From Draconibacterium mangrovi (GTDB lineage: Bacteria > Bacteroidota > Bacteroidia > Bacteroidales > Prolixibacteraceae), in assembly GCF_010586825.1 (NCBI RefSeq), contig NZ_JAAAGB010000002.1, forward strand, positions 62,001 to 126,000: 64,000 nucleotides of DNA. Reading direction: 5' to 3'. Positions 9,326-17,226 of this stretch are shown here, piece after piece; positions within the stretch are counted from its first letter, which is position 1; every line of letters begins with the position of its first letter. The notes under the pieces are model-generated. The model made no database searches and had not been told where the DNA came from. It saw nothing but the letters and a program-made list of their open reading frames with translations. The translations under genes were made by a program, and so were the position numbers.

Positions 9326-9635
9326 TATATCCGGCAGTGATGGTCTCACTGAAGGGAGGCTATCACTAAGCTAGTTCACTTTGATAAGAACATAAAATAT
9401 AAAGGAGCTTTCGGGCTTCTTTTTTATTGCAAAATAGTTTCTGTTGCATTCGTACCCATCCTCGTATCCTTCCCTACCAGCAAGGAAGGACGATTGACCT
9501 GTGGTTCATCGCAATTTCGTCTCAGGAACTTTTTGTTCGTATTTTATTTTGGAGGCCAATCGCCTTTCCCTTCGAAGAAGGGAGAGACAGGAGCGCGGGT
9601 ATATTTGTTTCATTTGAATGAAATTGTGCCGATTT
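9326..9635. other. non-coding gap with hairpins and repeat remnants
   Basis: No supported gene. A hairpin at 9336-9367 follows the Nfn-like stop by 11 bases, and a weak terminator-like stem with a T run lies at 9402-9426. Further on, 7-base inverted repeats at 9467-9473/9484-9490 (TCCTTCC) and 9567-9573/9577-9583 (TCCCTTC) look like decayed copies of interspersed repeats. Short open frames here show no family resemblance. Confidence 0.5.
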
Positions 9636-11429
9636 TCATTTCTCAGCCTTCAAAACCAACACTTTATCGCCAGCCTGCACACTATCCGCTGAGCTAAATA
9701 ACCTGATGCTTCCTTTTTCATTTTCGATCAGAATCGGTAAGGTGTTCTCCAGATCGATTTTATTTTCAGCAATCCATTCTTTGCACGACATTTCTTCTTC
9801 AACAAGAATGCTGCTTTCACCGGCTTCATCATGCTGCATTTTGTGCATCCATGCATCAAGGCCAACCGGCGAAGCAAATAAGAGGTTTATATTCTCAAGT
9901 TCTGTGATTTCATTTAACTCTTCTGACGGAGATTGAGCTACAGCAATTTCAGGAACAAGGAACTTTTCTTTTGCCATTTTTGCGGCCAGTGTATTTACCC
10001 GGTTATTTGTTGTCATTCCTACAACTGTTAACACATTGTCGGCTTGTAAGTCTTCCCACATGTCTTCGTGCAGTGCGTTGCCAAACAGACTGTTGAAACC
10101 TGCTTTTTCTGCCCTGGCAGCCAGTTCGCGGTTATTATCAATAAGCGTAACCGGAGTCTGATCTTTGAAATATTTAGCCAGAATAAGGCTTAGTGGATTT
10201 ACTCCGAGGAATACAATTCCACGGCGTTCGTCCATATAAACCAATTCGCCCCGTTTGCGCAACCATTTGGTGGTCCAGCTTAAAAGCACAGGTACAGTAA
10301 GGGTGGTAAAAATGGCCATAAATACCAGTATCGAAAAAATGGTTTTATCGATGATGCCCATTCCCAGACCGATTTCAGCAATAATAATTTCAACGGCTCC
10401 ACGTCCGTTCATCCCTGTCCCGATGGTAATACCTTCGCGCCAGCCATTTCGCGAGGGGAGGTAGAACAAAGCAGTACCCACAATTTTACCAACTATCGCC
10501 AGAGTGGTAACCAGTATCAGCAAACCCAGATCGGTTTGAAAAACGGTAACATCAACGAAAAAACCAGCGGTAACAAAGAAAATCGGCGCCATAAACCCGA
10601 TGGAGACATCGTAAAAAGCTTTGTTCAGTTCTTTCGAGATCTTTTTGGGGAAGAGGTTGTCCTTTATAAACAAACCGGCCATAAATGCTCCTAAAATGCT
10701 GTGCATTCCCGCCAGTTCTGCCAACTCGCAATAACCAAAAGTTACAATCAGAATAAGCGTAAAATAGGCGGTGCTGTTTTTCATTCCTGAGCGTGTAATG
10801 TACTTTCCGAGGTGCGGCAAAAGGAATACGCCTATTGAAATAGTAAGGCCAAAAAATACCAGGATCTTACCGCCAATCAGCAGCAGTTCGCTGATGTTTA
10901 TCACATTGGTTTCGGCAAAGTTGGTAATGCCCGAAAAGATAACCAGTGCCAGCGTATCGGAGATGAGTGCACCAGCCATTAACACATAGGCAATGCGCGT
11001 ATTCAACAGTTTCAAATCGATTAGGATTCGGCTTTTGGTAGCCAGCGAAGTTACGCCAATGGCAATGGCAACAAACAATCCGGCAATTGGTGTTCCGCCC
11101 GTCCATACAATGGCAAAGTAACCCAATACAAAGGGTACAAAAAATCCACCGATGGCCGCCAGTAACCCCGCCCACGAAGCTTTTTTCAGGTCGCGAAAAT
11201 CGATTTCCATCCCGATGTAGACCATCAGCAGAATAATACCGATTTCGGCCAGCACTTTAACCGCCTCGGAATATTCAAGCCAGCCCAATACGGCCGGTCC
11301 AAGCACAATCCCAATCAGTAATTCGCCAAGAATGGCGGGATAACCGATTTTACGAATGGCAACTCCTCCAAGATATGCCGCAAGTAATACTGCAGAAATA
11401 TTCAGAATATTAATGTGAAACTCCTCCAT
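9636..11429 (-). CDS. CPA2-type cation:proton antiporter with TrkA-N domain (Kef/RosB-like)
   Basis: A membrane antiporter of 597 residues. About the first 390 form the Na/H-exchanger fold with roughly a dozen hydrophobic helices (GYPAILGELLIGIVLGPAVL near residue 28, GAFMAGLFIKD near 235). A short linker leads to a cytoplasmic Rossmann domain starting near 395 (RRGIVFLGVNPLSLILAKYF), like the TrkA-N/RCK domains of KefB/KefC. A C-terminal RCK_C-like strand pattern ends in AGDKVLVLKAEK. It probably exports K+ or Na+ in exchange for protons, with nucleotide gating. No KefF/G partner is adjacent. Ion specificity is not visible. Confidence 0.88.
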   Translation of the reverse strand: MEEFHINILNISAVLLAAYLGGVAIRKIGYPAILGELLIGIVLGPAVLGWLEYSEAVKVLAEIGIILLMVYIGMEIDFRDLKKASWAGLLAAIGGFFVPFVLGYFAIVWTGGTPIAGLFVAIAIGVTSLATKSRILIDLKLLNTRIAYVLMAGALISDTLALVIFSGITNFAETNVINISELLLIGGKILVFFGLTISIGVFLLPHLGKYITRSGMKNSTAYFTLILIVTFGYCELAELAGMHSILGAFMAGLFIKDNLFPKKISKELNKAFYDVSIGFMAPIFFVTAGFFVDVTVFQTDLGLLILVTTLAIVGKIVGTALFYLPSRNGWREGITIGTGMNGRGAVEIIIAEIGLGMGIIDKTIFSILVFMAIFTTLTVPVLLSWTTKWLRKRGELVYMDERRGIVFLGVNPLSLILAKYFKDQTPVTLIDNNRELAARAEKAGFNSLFGNALHEDMWEDLQADNVLTVVGMTTNNRVNTLAAKMAKEKFLVPEIAVAQSPSEELNEITELENINLLFASPVGLDAWMHKMQHDEAGESSILVEEEMSCKEWIAENKIDLENTLPILIENEKGSIRLFSSADSVQAGDKVLVLKAEK

Positions 11430-11693
11430 AGCGCTGTTTTTAAGTTATACCAATTGTTTTTCAGTGTGAGCCTTATGCGAAACGGTGAAATTACAATGGT
11501 TAATGCCGATAGAGAGGGAATTATAATAGATAAGGCTCATTCTGATCACACATCGGTGTTATCTCCTTTTTACAATATAGGAAATTTAGCTCATATAGAA
11601 TACCTGAAAGTATTTAATGAAATGTTAATGTATTTGCGGCTGCATTACTGCAATTACAGGGGAAGGAGTGGACTGTAAATATTTATCCGGCTA

Positions 11694-12233
11694 TTAATCC
11701 GGGGTTTCGTTTTTTCTAAATGGCGAAGGAATATAGGGTTCGCCGTTCAGCACTTTTACGGTATTTGTTATTGAAAGTAAGGTGTTAATCAGAAGTACAC
11801 CAAAGAGCGGAGTAGTAACATTTGCTTTCCAGTAAACCCACAGACAACCTGTAAGAACACCACAAATAAGGAGTTGAAAGCTGATAACCGAACGGTAGTG
11901 ATGTGACATGGCTATTGTTTTATGCTTTCTGGCCCGCCACATCAGCATGGTTGGAAATACCAGCGGAAGGATGCCACTCAAATGTAAAAATCCTAACCAG
12001 ATGTTGTTGCTGTGTTCTTTTTCCTCGCATTCCCCGGCATCGGTGGCTGCAAATAAACCAAAATCAACTTCCAGTGCCTTGGCAATCATTTGCAGGGTAT
12101 ATGACCGCGGATCTACCTGCCCGTTTTCGATGCGCTGAATCGTTCGGGTGCTCACTTCTGTTTTTTCGGCCAGCTCCTCCTGGGTCATGCCCTTTTTAAT
12201 CCGTAATTCTTTAATGAGTTTTCCGGTTTCCAT
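11694..12233 (-). CDS. XRE-family regulator fused to a small membrane domain
   Basis: 179 residues. The first 65 are a clear Cro/CI-type helix-turn-helix (ELRIKKGMTQEELAEKTEVSTRTIQRIENG). A short acidic linker is followed by three or four hydrophobic segments (about 80-165) resembling the DUF4870-like membrane region found after HTH domains in other Bacteroidota. A membrane-tethered regulator that senses an envelope state would fit, but no signal is known. It is a single gene. The 264-base gap before the antiporter holds only a 10-base inverted repeat (11467-11476 and 11530-11539) and no supported gene. Confidence 0.8.
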   Translation of the reverse strand: METGKLIKELRIKKGMTQEELAEKTEVSTRTIQRIENGQVDPRSYTLQMIAKALEVDFGLFAATDAGECEEKEHSNNIWLGFLHLSGILPLVFPTMLMWRARKHKTIAMSHHYRSVISFQLLICGVLTGCLWVYWKANVTTPLFGVLLINTLLSITNTVKVLNGEPYIPSPFRKNETPD

Positions 12234-12343
12234 TTTGTTTTATTTAGCACTTCAAATGTCTGATTGATTCCGATAATTTACAACTGCATCAGCACGACAT
12301 TTACACGACAAATAAGTTTCTCTGCCGTCAGAACCGTACTCGT

Positions 12344-13876
12344 TTATTCCATTTCACTTAATTTTTGCTGTATTTCTGTTAAAACTCGTTTGTGGGAATA
12401 ATTCGAGCAATGTCCTTTCATAGGTGTAAATTCAATTTGCGCGTCAGATTTAGGGTTTGTAGTACTTTTCAGGTATTGATCAAAATCCCGCATCGAATTA
12501 TTGAGGTAAAAATTATCCATATCACCCATCCAGATATGAATTTTCCCTTCGAGTTTTGGCCCAAGCTCTGGCCAGTTCGACGCGGTGTATTTCAATAAAT
12601 CATATTTCTTCCAATGCTCGGCAACTTCTTTATCAATTGCACCGGTAACAGGATCAAAAATCGTTTTGGGCATTCCGTCTTCTCCTTTGGGGCTGTACAA
12701 TGCATTCCATGCTCCCCACTGACCGCCCGATGTCACATAGGTGTTCGAATATCCCTGAACATTCTCTGCAGTCATTTCCTGTTTTATCGAAAATTGAGGT
12801 TCGCCATAAATATCCCGCATACTTGGTCGCAAGTACCCTCGGTCGTTATAAAAAGCATTTTCATTTTCGTAAACATTAACCAGTTGCATTTTAGCAAAAC
12901 ACACCGGATCCGGGCTATACGACCAGCATCCGTTAAAAGTTTCGGGGTAAATTAATTGTAAGGCGAGCGATACCCAACCTCCGGTAGAACAACCATCAAC
13001 AAAACGGCTTTCGGCAGTTCCTTCAATTCTGAATTGTTTCTCAATTTCTGGAATTAACTCGTTAATTAAGGCCTCTCCGTAAGGGCCGTTGTTTTCTGAA
13101 TCGAGCTGATAACAATCGCCAAACGGTCCCTCTCCATCAAGAAAAACAGTAATGATTTGTGGCGCATCCTCCGAAGTCCACCACGACATAAACTCCTCAT
13201 TTTTAATTAAAGAATTGATTCGCGTATACCGACCACCATATCCGGCTACATTATACCGTACCGGATATTTTGTGTTTGGATGGCTTTTGTAACCCGAAGG
13301 AAGTAAAACCGAAGCCTTTAAATGCATTGATTTGTTCCACCATTTTGTTAAAACCGGACTTTCCATTTCAAAAAACTCAACTAACTCGTTATCCTCTAAT
13401 TTCTTTTCAGGAATGATTTCAGAAAAGTTTAGTTCAACCAATTGTTTGTTTTTTGTATCAACTTTTACAGGCGTACTATATAAATTGCCGGCAGTGTTGC
13501 TGCGCGATTCAGAATCCCTGTTTTGAACCCAAACTGCCTGTATAAAATATACGCCGTGAGGAACCGAGTTGAAATCCCATTCAGAGGTTTTTGCCCAATC
13601 TCCATCGCCATTTACTCTCCGGGATTTGTTCTTGCCCCAGTTCTCGAAATTCTTTCCGAAGACAGATTCATTACCATCATAACCCGATGAGAATCTCGGC
13701 TCCGACTTATCAGTGTCTGAAATATAAATTAGTAACCTTCCACTGGATTTAAAGCTGTCTTTGAGGTTATCATCCACCGAAATGGTAAAAGCTAATTTCG
13801 TAGATTGCTGTTGCGCAAATCCCGAAAAAAAAGTAATAGCCAGAAAAGACAGTAGGAGAAAACTTTTGATATTCAT
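12344..13876 (-). CDS. secreted alpha/beta-hydrolase, putative esterase
   Basis: The ATG at 13876 starts a signal peptide (MNIKSFLLLSFLAITFFSG ending in FAQ), so I prefer it over a more upstream in-frame ATG at 13915. The mature protein of about 490 residues has an N-terminal beta-rich domain, then an esterase-D-like alpha/beta hydrolase. The nucleophile Ser is in DGCSTGGW, an acid candidate in WMGDMDNFY, and the His in MKGHCSNY. Family members hydrolyse esters of sugars or other small substrates in the periplasm or outside. No polysaccharide locus is adjacent, so the substrate is unknown. Confidence 0.82.
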   Translation of the reverse strand: MNIKSFLLLSFLAITFFSGFAQQQSTKLAFTISVDDNLKDSFKSSGRLLIYISDTDKSEPRFSSGYDGNESVFGKNFENWGKNKSRRVNGDGDWAKTSEWDFNSVPHGVYFIQAVWVQNRDSESRSNTAGNLYSTPVKVDTKNKQLVELNFSEIIPEKKLEDNELVEFFEMESPVLTKWWNKSMHLKASVLLPSGYKSHPNTKYPVRYNVAGYGGRYTRINSLIKNEEFMSWWTSEDAPQIITVFLDGEGPFGDCYQLDSENNGPYGEALINELIPEIEKQFRIEGTAESRFVDGCSTGGWVSLALQLIYPETFNGCWSYSPDPVCFAKMQLVNVYENENAFYNDRGYLRPSMRDIYGEPQFSIKQEMTAENVQGYSNTYVTSGGQWGAWNALYSPKGEDGMPKTIFDPVTGAIDKEVAEHWKKYDLLKYTASNWPELGPKLEGKIHIWMGDMDNFYLNNSMRDFDQYLKSTTNPKSDAQIEFTPMKGHCSNYSHKRVLTEIQQKLSEME

Positions 13877-14020
13877 CTGTTTCGTTTTTATAAATGGATA
13901 AGATTTGTGTGCCACTATTTTTTATTGAGAGGTTTGCATGTGTATTTGGCAGCAGTAATATACAGTATTAAATATAATTTTTTTCCCATTAAATTAAAAA
14001 TAACCAATAACATACTGTTT

Positions 14021-14356
14021 TTACTTACCCGCCAGGTCGCGAATGGTTTGCCGCAGTATATTTACTTCCAGTTCCAGCTCTTTAACCCGGTTTAGCAGGC
14101 TTGCATTCTCGTTTACCAATTCGGTATCGGCGCAATCAGGTTCCGCATAGGGGAATTTGGTGGCCAGCTCACGAAAAAAGTTGTAGTGCAGTAAATTACT
14201 CAGATCGGCCAGCTTTTGCACCTGCAGGGTAGGCCGGTGTAGCATGCCGTTAACCGAGGTCGGGTGTAAATTAAAGGCACGGGCAATGTCGGCACCTGTA
14301 ACATTCCTGCTTTTCATTACTCTTTTTACGCTCGGAAGTACTGAAATCTTCTCCAT
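14021..14356 (-). CDS. small HTH DNA-binding protein with C-terminal coiled coil
   Basis: 111 residues. The first half reads as a Cro/CI-like HTH (VMKSRNVTGADIARAFNLHP, then TSVNGMLHRPTLQVQKLADL). The C-terminal 35 residues form a heptad pattern (NENASLLNRVKELELEVN, then ILRQTIRDLAGK), predicting a coiled-coil dimer or oligomer. The start lies just 35 bases from a tandem array of eight 21-bp repeats with an internal dyad, the obvious candidate for its binding array and for autoregulation. I know of no characterised function for this type of small Bacteroidota protein. The gene stands alone, with no target gene other than itself directly at the array. Confidence 0.8.
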   Translation of the reverse strand: MEKISVLPSVKRVMKSRNVTGADIARAFNLHPTSVNGMLHRPTLQVQKLADLSNLLHYNFFRELATKFPYAEPDCADTELVNENASLLNRVKELELEVNILRQTIRDLAGK

Positions 14357-14390
14357 AAGTATTAAGTTAATTGATTACACCTATAAATAT

Positions 14391-14558
14391 ACGTAAAAAA
14401 CATAAGTGAATATGTAAAAAGCAGGAAATGAGATGTTTTAAGCATATAATGCGATGCTAATAACATCGAAATAGGGGTAAAGAGAATATAAGCCGAGGTA
14501 AATAACATTGAGAAATATGTAAAAAAGATCTGGTAAGAGGTAAAAAGCATATTATTTG
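14391..14558. repeat. array of eight degenerate 21-bp tandem repeats upstream of the HTH gene
   Basis: Eight units start at 14391, 14412, 14433, 14454, 14475, 14496, 14517 and 14538, all exactly 21 bases long. Consensus is roughly ATGTAAAWARCAT followed by eight variable bases. Base 3 of the unit is G in all eight, GTAAA is kept in six, and the CA core of the RCAT half is kept in most. ATGT-N5-RCAT is an imperfect dyad, so each unit could bind a dimer, and 21 bases equals two helical turns. Read on the minus strand the array is also an open frame (14550-14362) encoding a seven-residue repeat of the type MLFTSxx. The rest of the 14357-14711 gap holds a 10-base inverted repeat (14667-14676 and 14695-14704). 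Confidence 0.85.
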
Positions 14559-14711
14559 ACGATCAGAAGTACCCGTTTGGATATAAAAGCTTCAGCTTTG
14601 CAGGTTAGAGCAGGTGTTCATCGGTTGAATGGCGGCGAATTCGATTAATTATTACTCCGCGGGTATCAAAGGATGTCATCTTTCCAAAAAGAAAACATCC
14701 TTTGGTGGATT

Positions 14712-15164
14712 TTAAACGTCGAAATAATAAATCGATTTGTAATCGAGTTTTTTAGCGCCAATCCGGTCGTAAAAGTCCATGGCGCTGTGGTTGCGCTTAT
14801 TAACATACCAGTCAATCACTTTTGCTCCTTTACTTTTTGCAAAGGTTTTCAGGTGTTTCATCAGCATTGCGCCAATGCCCAGTTTTCGGTACTCAGGAAA
14901 TACAAACAGGTCTTCGATGTGGTAATTGGTAACCGCTTTAAACGTTGAGAACGATTTAAAAATAAGTGTAAAACCACAAACTTTTTTGTCTTCGTTTTCG
15001 GCCACAAAAACCTTCACGTGTGTGTCGGGGGCAAAAATGGTGTTGCGTATATCCTGCTCGGTGGCGGTAACCATCTCCACCTGATCAACATGAACGGCGA
15101 GGCCTTTAATACATTCCAGGATAATTCCTGCATCCTCCGCTTGGGCTTCTCGTATTTGTATCAT
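14712..15164 (-). CDS. GNAT family N-acetyltransferase (diamine acetyltransferase-like)
   Basis: 150 residues with the GNAT fold. The acetyl-CoA pyrophosphate loop is in YRKLGIGAMLMKHL (about residue 91), preceded by HIEDLFVFPEY. The C-terminal WYVNKRNHSAMDFYDRIGAK is typical of the spermidine/diamine acetyltransferase branch (SAT-like). The substrate is probably a polyamine, thialysine or another small amine; this is an inference from the branch. It has no operon partner, and a 92-residue lipoprotein gene lies further upstream on the same strand. Confidence 0.85.
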   Translation of the reverse strand: MIQIREAQAEDAGIILECIKGLAVHVDQVEMVTATEQDIRNTIFAPDTHVKVFVAENEDKKVCGFTLIFKSFSTFKAVTNYHIEDLFVFPEYRKLGIGAMLMKHLKTFAKSKGAKVIDWYVNKRNHSAMDFYDRIGAKKLDYKSIYYFDV

Positions 15165-15292
15165 TTATTCATCAATTTAATATGTTCTGTTGTACGACGA
15201 AAGTGGCATGAAATTACAAAAAATGTATAATCCTACCCGTTTGGGCAAGTTCGAATGAGTTCTTTTTTCCTGCTTAAAACGCACTGTCCCGG

Positions 15293-15571
15293 TTACTCGT
15301 CATCAACAATCCGCACATGGTTTTCAATCCGGTTTTGTGTCGAGTCGTTGGTAAAGCTCGTAACGTCGCCCCGGCAATTGGTAAAATACACGTATTCTCC
15401 CTGATCGTAGAATCGATACACTTTGCAGCCTTCGTACTCAAACAAGTATGATACATAGTACGAGTCGTTATTGTCCGTCTTATTTGTTGTAACGGGTAAT
15501 TGTTCAAAACTTGAGCAGGCTGTAAGCCCCAGCAAAAGGGCCCCGGCAATGGCTTTCTGAATTGTTTTCAT
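15293..15571 (-). CDS. small lipoprotein, DUF4884-like
   Basis: 92 residues with a lipoprotein signal peptide (MKTIQKAIAGALLLGLTACS, Cys at 19). The mature part contains YEGCKVYRFYDQGEYVYFTN followed by CRGDVTSF. This resembles the DUF4884 group of short Bacteroidota lipoproteins, whose function is unknown. Two cysteines could form a disulfide in the periplasm. It is a single gene with about 110 bases of non-coding sequence on the upstream side. Confidence 0.75.
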   Translation of the reverse strand: MKTIQKAIAGALLLGLTACSSFEQLPVTTNKTDNNDSYYVSYLFEYEGCKVYRFYDQGEYVYFTNCRGDVTSFTNDSTQNRIENHVRIVDDE

Positions 15572-15679
15572 GGGTTTAAATATTGATGTTTGCAGGGGAA
15601 ATACAAGAATGATGCCATGTGTTTATGTAAAGCAAGAGGGGGGAGAATTAGTATGTTCCTTCCGGGAACCCGTGTTGGA

Positions 15680-16123
15680 TTATAAGTCCTCGATATCGCA
15701 ATTGTACCAGGTTTTGTCCACCGTAAAACCGCTTTTTTCATAAAGTTTTATTGCCGGGTGGTTCCAGTTCAGCACCTGTAAGCGCATACGTTTGCACTTT
15801 TCGGCTTTGGCTACTTCAAACATTTTATCCATTAAACGGCTGCCCAATCCGTTGCCGCGATAAGCTTCTTTAACATACAGGTCATCGAGGTACAAGGTTT
15901 TTCCTACCCAGGTATAATAAGCGAAATAGTAAAGTGCCATGCCTATAATTTCCTTTTCTTCGGTTTCGGCCACATAACATTTAAAGTATTCTTTTTGCTC
16001 GTACATTAATTCCAGCGAGTTGCTTACCTTTTCAGGGCTTTTTTCGTATTCTGCCAGTTCCATAATCAGCCCGAACATTGCCGGGAAATCGTTTTCAGTT
16101 GCTTTTCTAATTTTAATATCCAT
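15680..16123 (-). CDS. GNAT family N-acetyltransferase
   Basis: 147 residues. The acetyl-CoA loop is in YRGNGLGSRLMDKMFEVA (about 91-108), preceded by LYLDDLYVKEA. The C-terminal LQVLNWNHPAIKLYEKSGF is again the diamine-acetyltransferase-like pattern. It is the last gene of a tight minus-strand trio with the AlkC-like repair gene (9 bases upstream) and a lysophospholipid acyltransferase. It differs clearly from the GNAT genes at 14712 and 21700, so these are separate family members and not recent duplicates. Confidence 0.85.
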   Translation of the reverse strand: MDIKIRKATENDFPAMFGLIMELAEYEKSPEKVSNSLELMYEQKEYFKCYVAETEEKEIIGMALYYFAYYTWVGKTLYLDDLYVKEAYRGNGLGSRLMDKMFEVAKAEKCKRMRLQVLNWNHPAIKLYEKSGFTVDKTWYNCDIEDL

Positions 16124-16132
16124 GAATAAATT

Positions 16133-17215
16133 TTAATTGAGTTCAAGTTTGGCCGAAGCTTTTACATCTCCGTTTATAACAATTTCGAAAGTATGCTCGC
16201 CGGGGTAATGTTTGCGCGTGGTCATATTTTTGAAGGTGTGTTTTTTGTTGATGGTGTGCACGCCCGGTTTCATTTCCACTTCTTTTATCTGAAACACTTT
16301 TGGCGATGTTTTGCCATTGGCTTTTACAAAGTGAACGATGTATTCGATACGCACTTTTTGCTTTTGTTTGGTATCGAGGGCGAGTTTGAAACGAAACGAA
16401 ATATCATCGCCAATGGCTGGCGAAGTGTTTGAAAGTTGAAAATCTTCCACTTTCATCAGCTCCGGATAGGCAAAGCCAAACAGCAGCATTGCTCTTTTAT
16501 TTCCTTGTTTTAACAGGGTGCGGCAGGCATGTTTTATAATCCAGTCGGTGTTTTTTGAATTTCCCTGCCAACGCTCGCAAATTTCCAGCACCAGCTTCGG
16601 GTGATCTTTCGAAATGTCGTTGAGATTATTGGCCACACTTTTTCGCACAAACTCTTCCGGATCGTCTTTTAACTTTTCCAGAATTGGCAGGATCAACGAT
16701 GGATCTTTTTTCAAAGCCGGAACTCCTGCAGCCCACGGCAGGCGGGGGCGACATCCCTCGCTGGCAAAGCGCCTTACCCGAAAATCGTCGCTGTCGGCCC
16801 AGGCAAGCATATATTTCATGGCGCCTTCCAAATCCTTATTTAAAAACGGCCTGATACCAAATTCCGAACTTCCGCATATAGTCAATTCGCCCAATGCCGG
16901 CAAGGCAATATCCCAGTGTTGTTGTCCGTATACCTCAACATAGTCGGGTAAAACAATGGCCTCGAAACCGGTAACTTTTGGTACAATAGCCACCAGAATT
17001 TCAACTGCTTTTTCAAAATTATCGGGCAGAAACTGGTGAAGACACAAAGTGGTATGCCGCATTTTTTCTTTTAACTCGCGCTCCGGCCAGTCTTTGTCAC
17101 ACACAGCGGCAACAAATTCTTCCGATTGAAACGACGGATACACTTCTTTTAAAACGGTACCGAAAAGTTGTACTTTCTCCAACGGAAACAGGGTGTCTTT
17201 AAGTTTGTCGGCCAT
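16133..17215 (-). CDS. AlkC-like DNA alkylation repair glycosylase
   Basis: 360 residues. About 1-245 are HEAT-like helical repeats (DDFRVRRFASEGCRPRLPWA and EEFVRKSVANNLNDISKDHP are typical), the fold of AlkC/AlkD DNA glycosylases that remove N3- and N7-alkylpurines. The C-terminal 100 residues look like an immunoglobulin-type beta domain (SPAIGDDISFRFKLAL onwards), which is known from AlkC proteins. The coding region lies between an acyltransferase (11 bases) and a GNAT gene (9 bases), so the three are likely one transcript. Catalytic residues were not traced individually. Confidence 0.85.
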   Translation of the reverse strand: MADKLKDTLFPLEKVQLFGTVLKEVYPSFQSEEFVAAVCDKDWPERELKEKMRHTTLCLHQFLPDNFEKAVEILVAIVPKVTGFEAIVLPDYVEVYGQQHWDIALPALGELTICGSSEFGIRPFLNKDLEGAMKYMLAWADSDDFRVRRFASEGCRPRLPWAAGVPALKKDPSLILPILEKLKDDPEEFVRKSVANNLNDISKDHPKLVLEICERWQGNSKNTDWIIKHACRTLLKQGNKRAMLLFGFAYPELMKVEDFQLSNTSPAIGDDISFRFKLALDTKQKQKVRIEYIVHFVKANGKTSPKVFQIKEVEMKPGVHTINKKHTFKNMTTRKHYPGEHTFEIVINGDVKASAKLELN

Positions 17216-17226
17216 GGTAGTAGTTT

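Noticed and set aside
9427-9697. Two 64-67-codon frames downstream of the Nfn-like gene
   Set aside because: They cover decayed inverted repeats and the end of the antiporter gene; no start signals or family pattern.
11415-11678. 87-codon frame in the gap between the antiporter and the XRE gene
   Set aside because: It overlaps the antiporter start, has no recognisable pattern and unlike codon use; a 10-base inverted repeat explains part of it.
14391-14558. CRISPR array
   Set aside because: Units are only 21 bases with no separate conserved repeat and spacer blocks, they are degenerate along the whole unit, and no cas gene is near.
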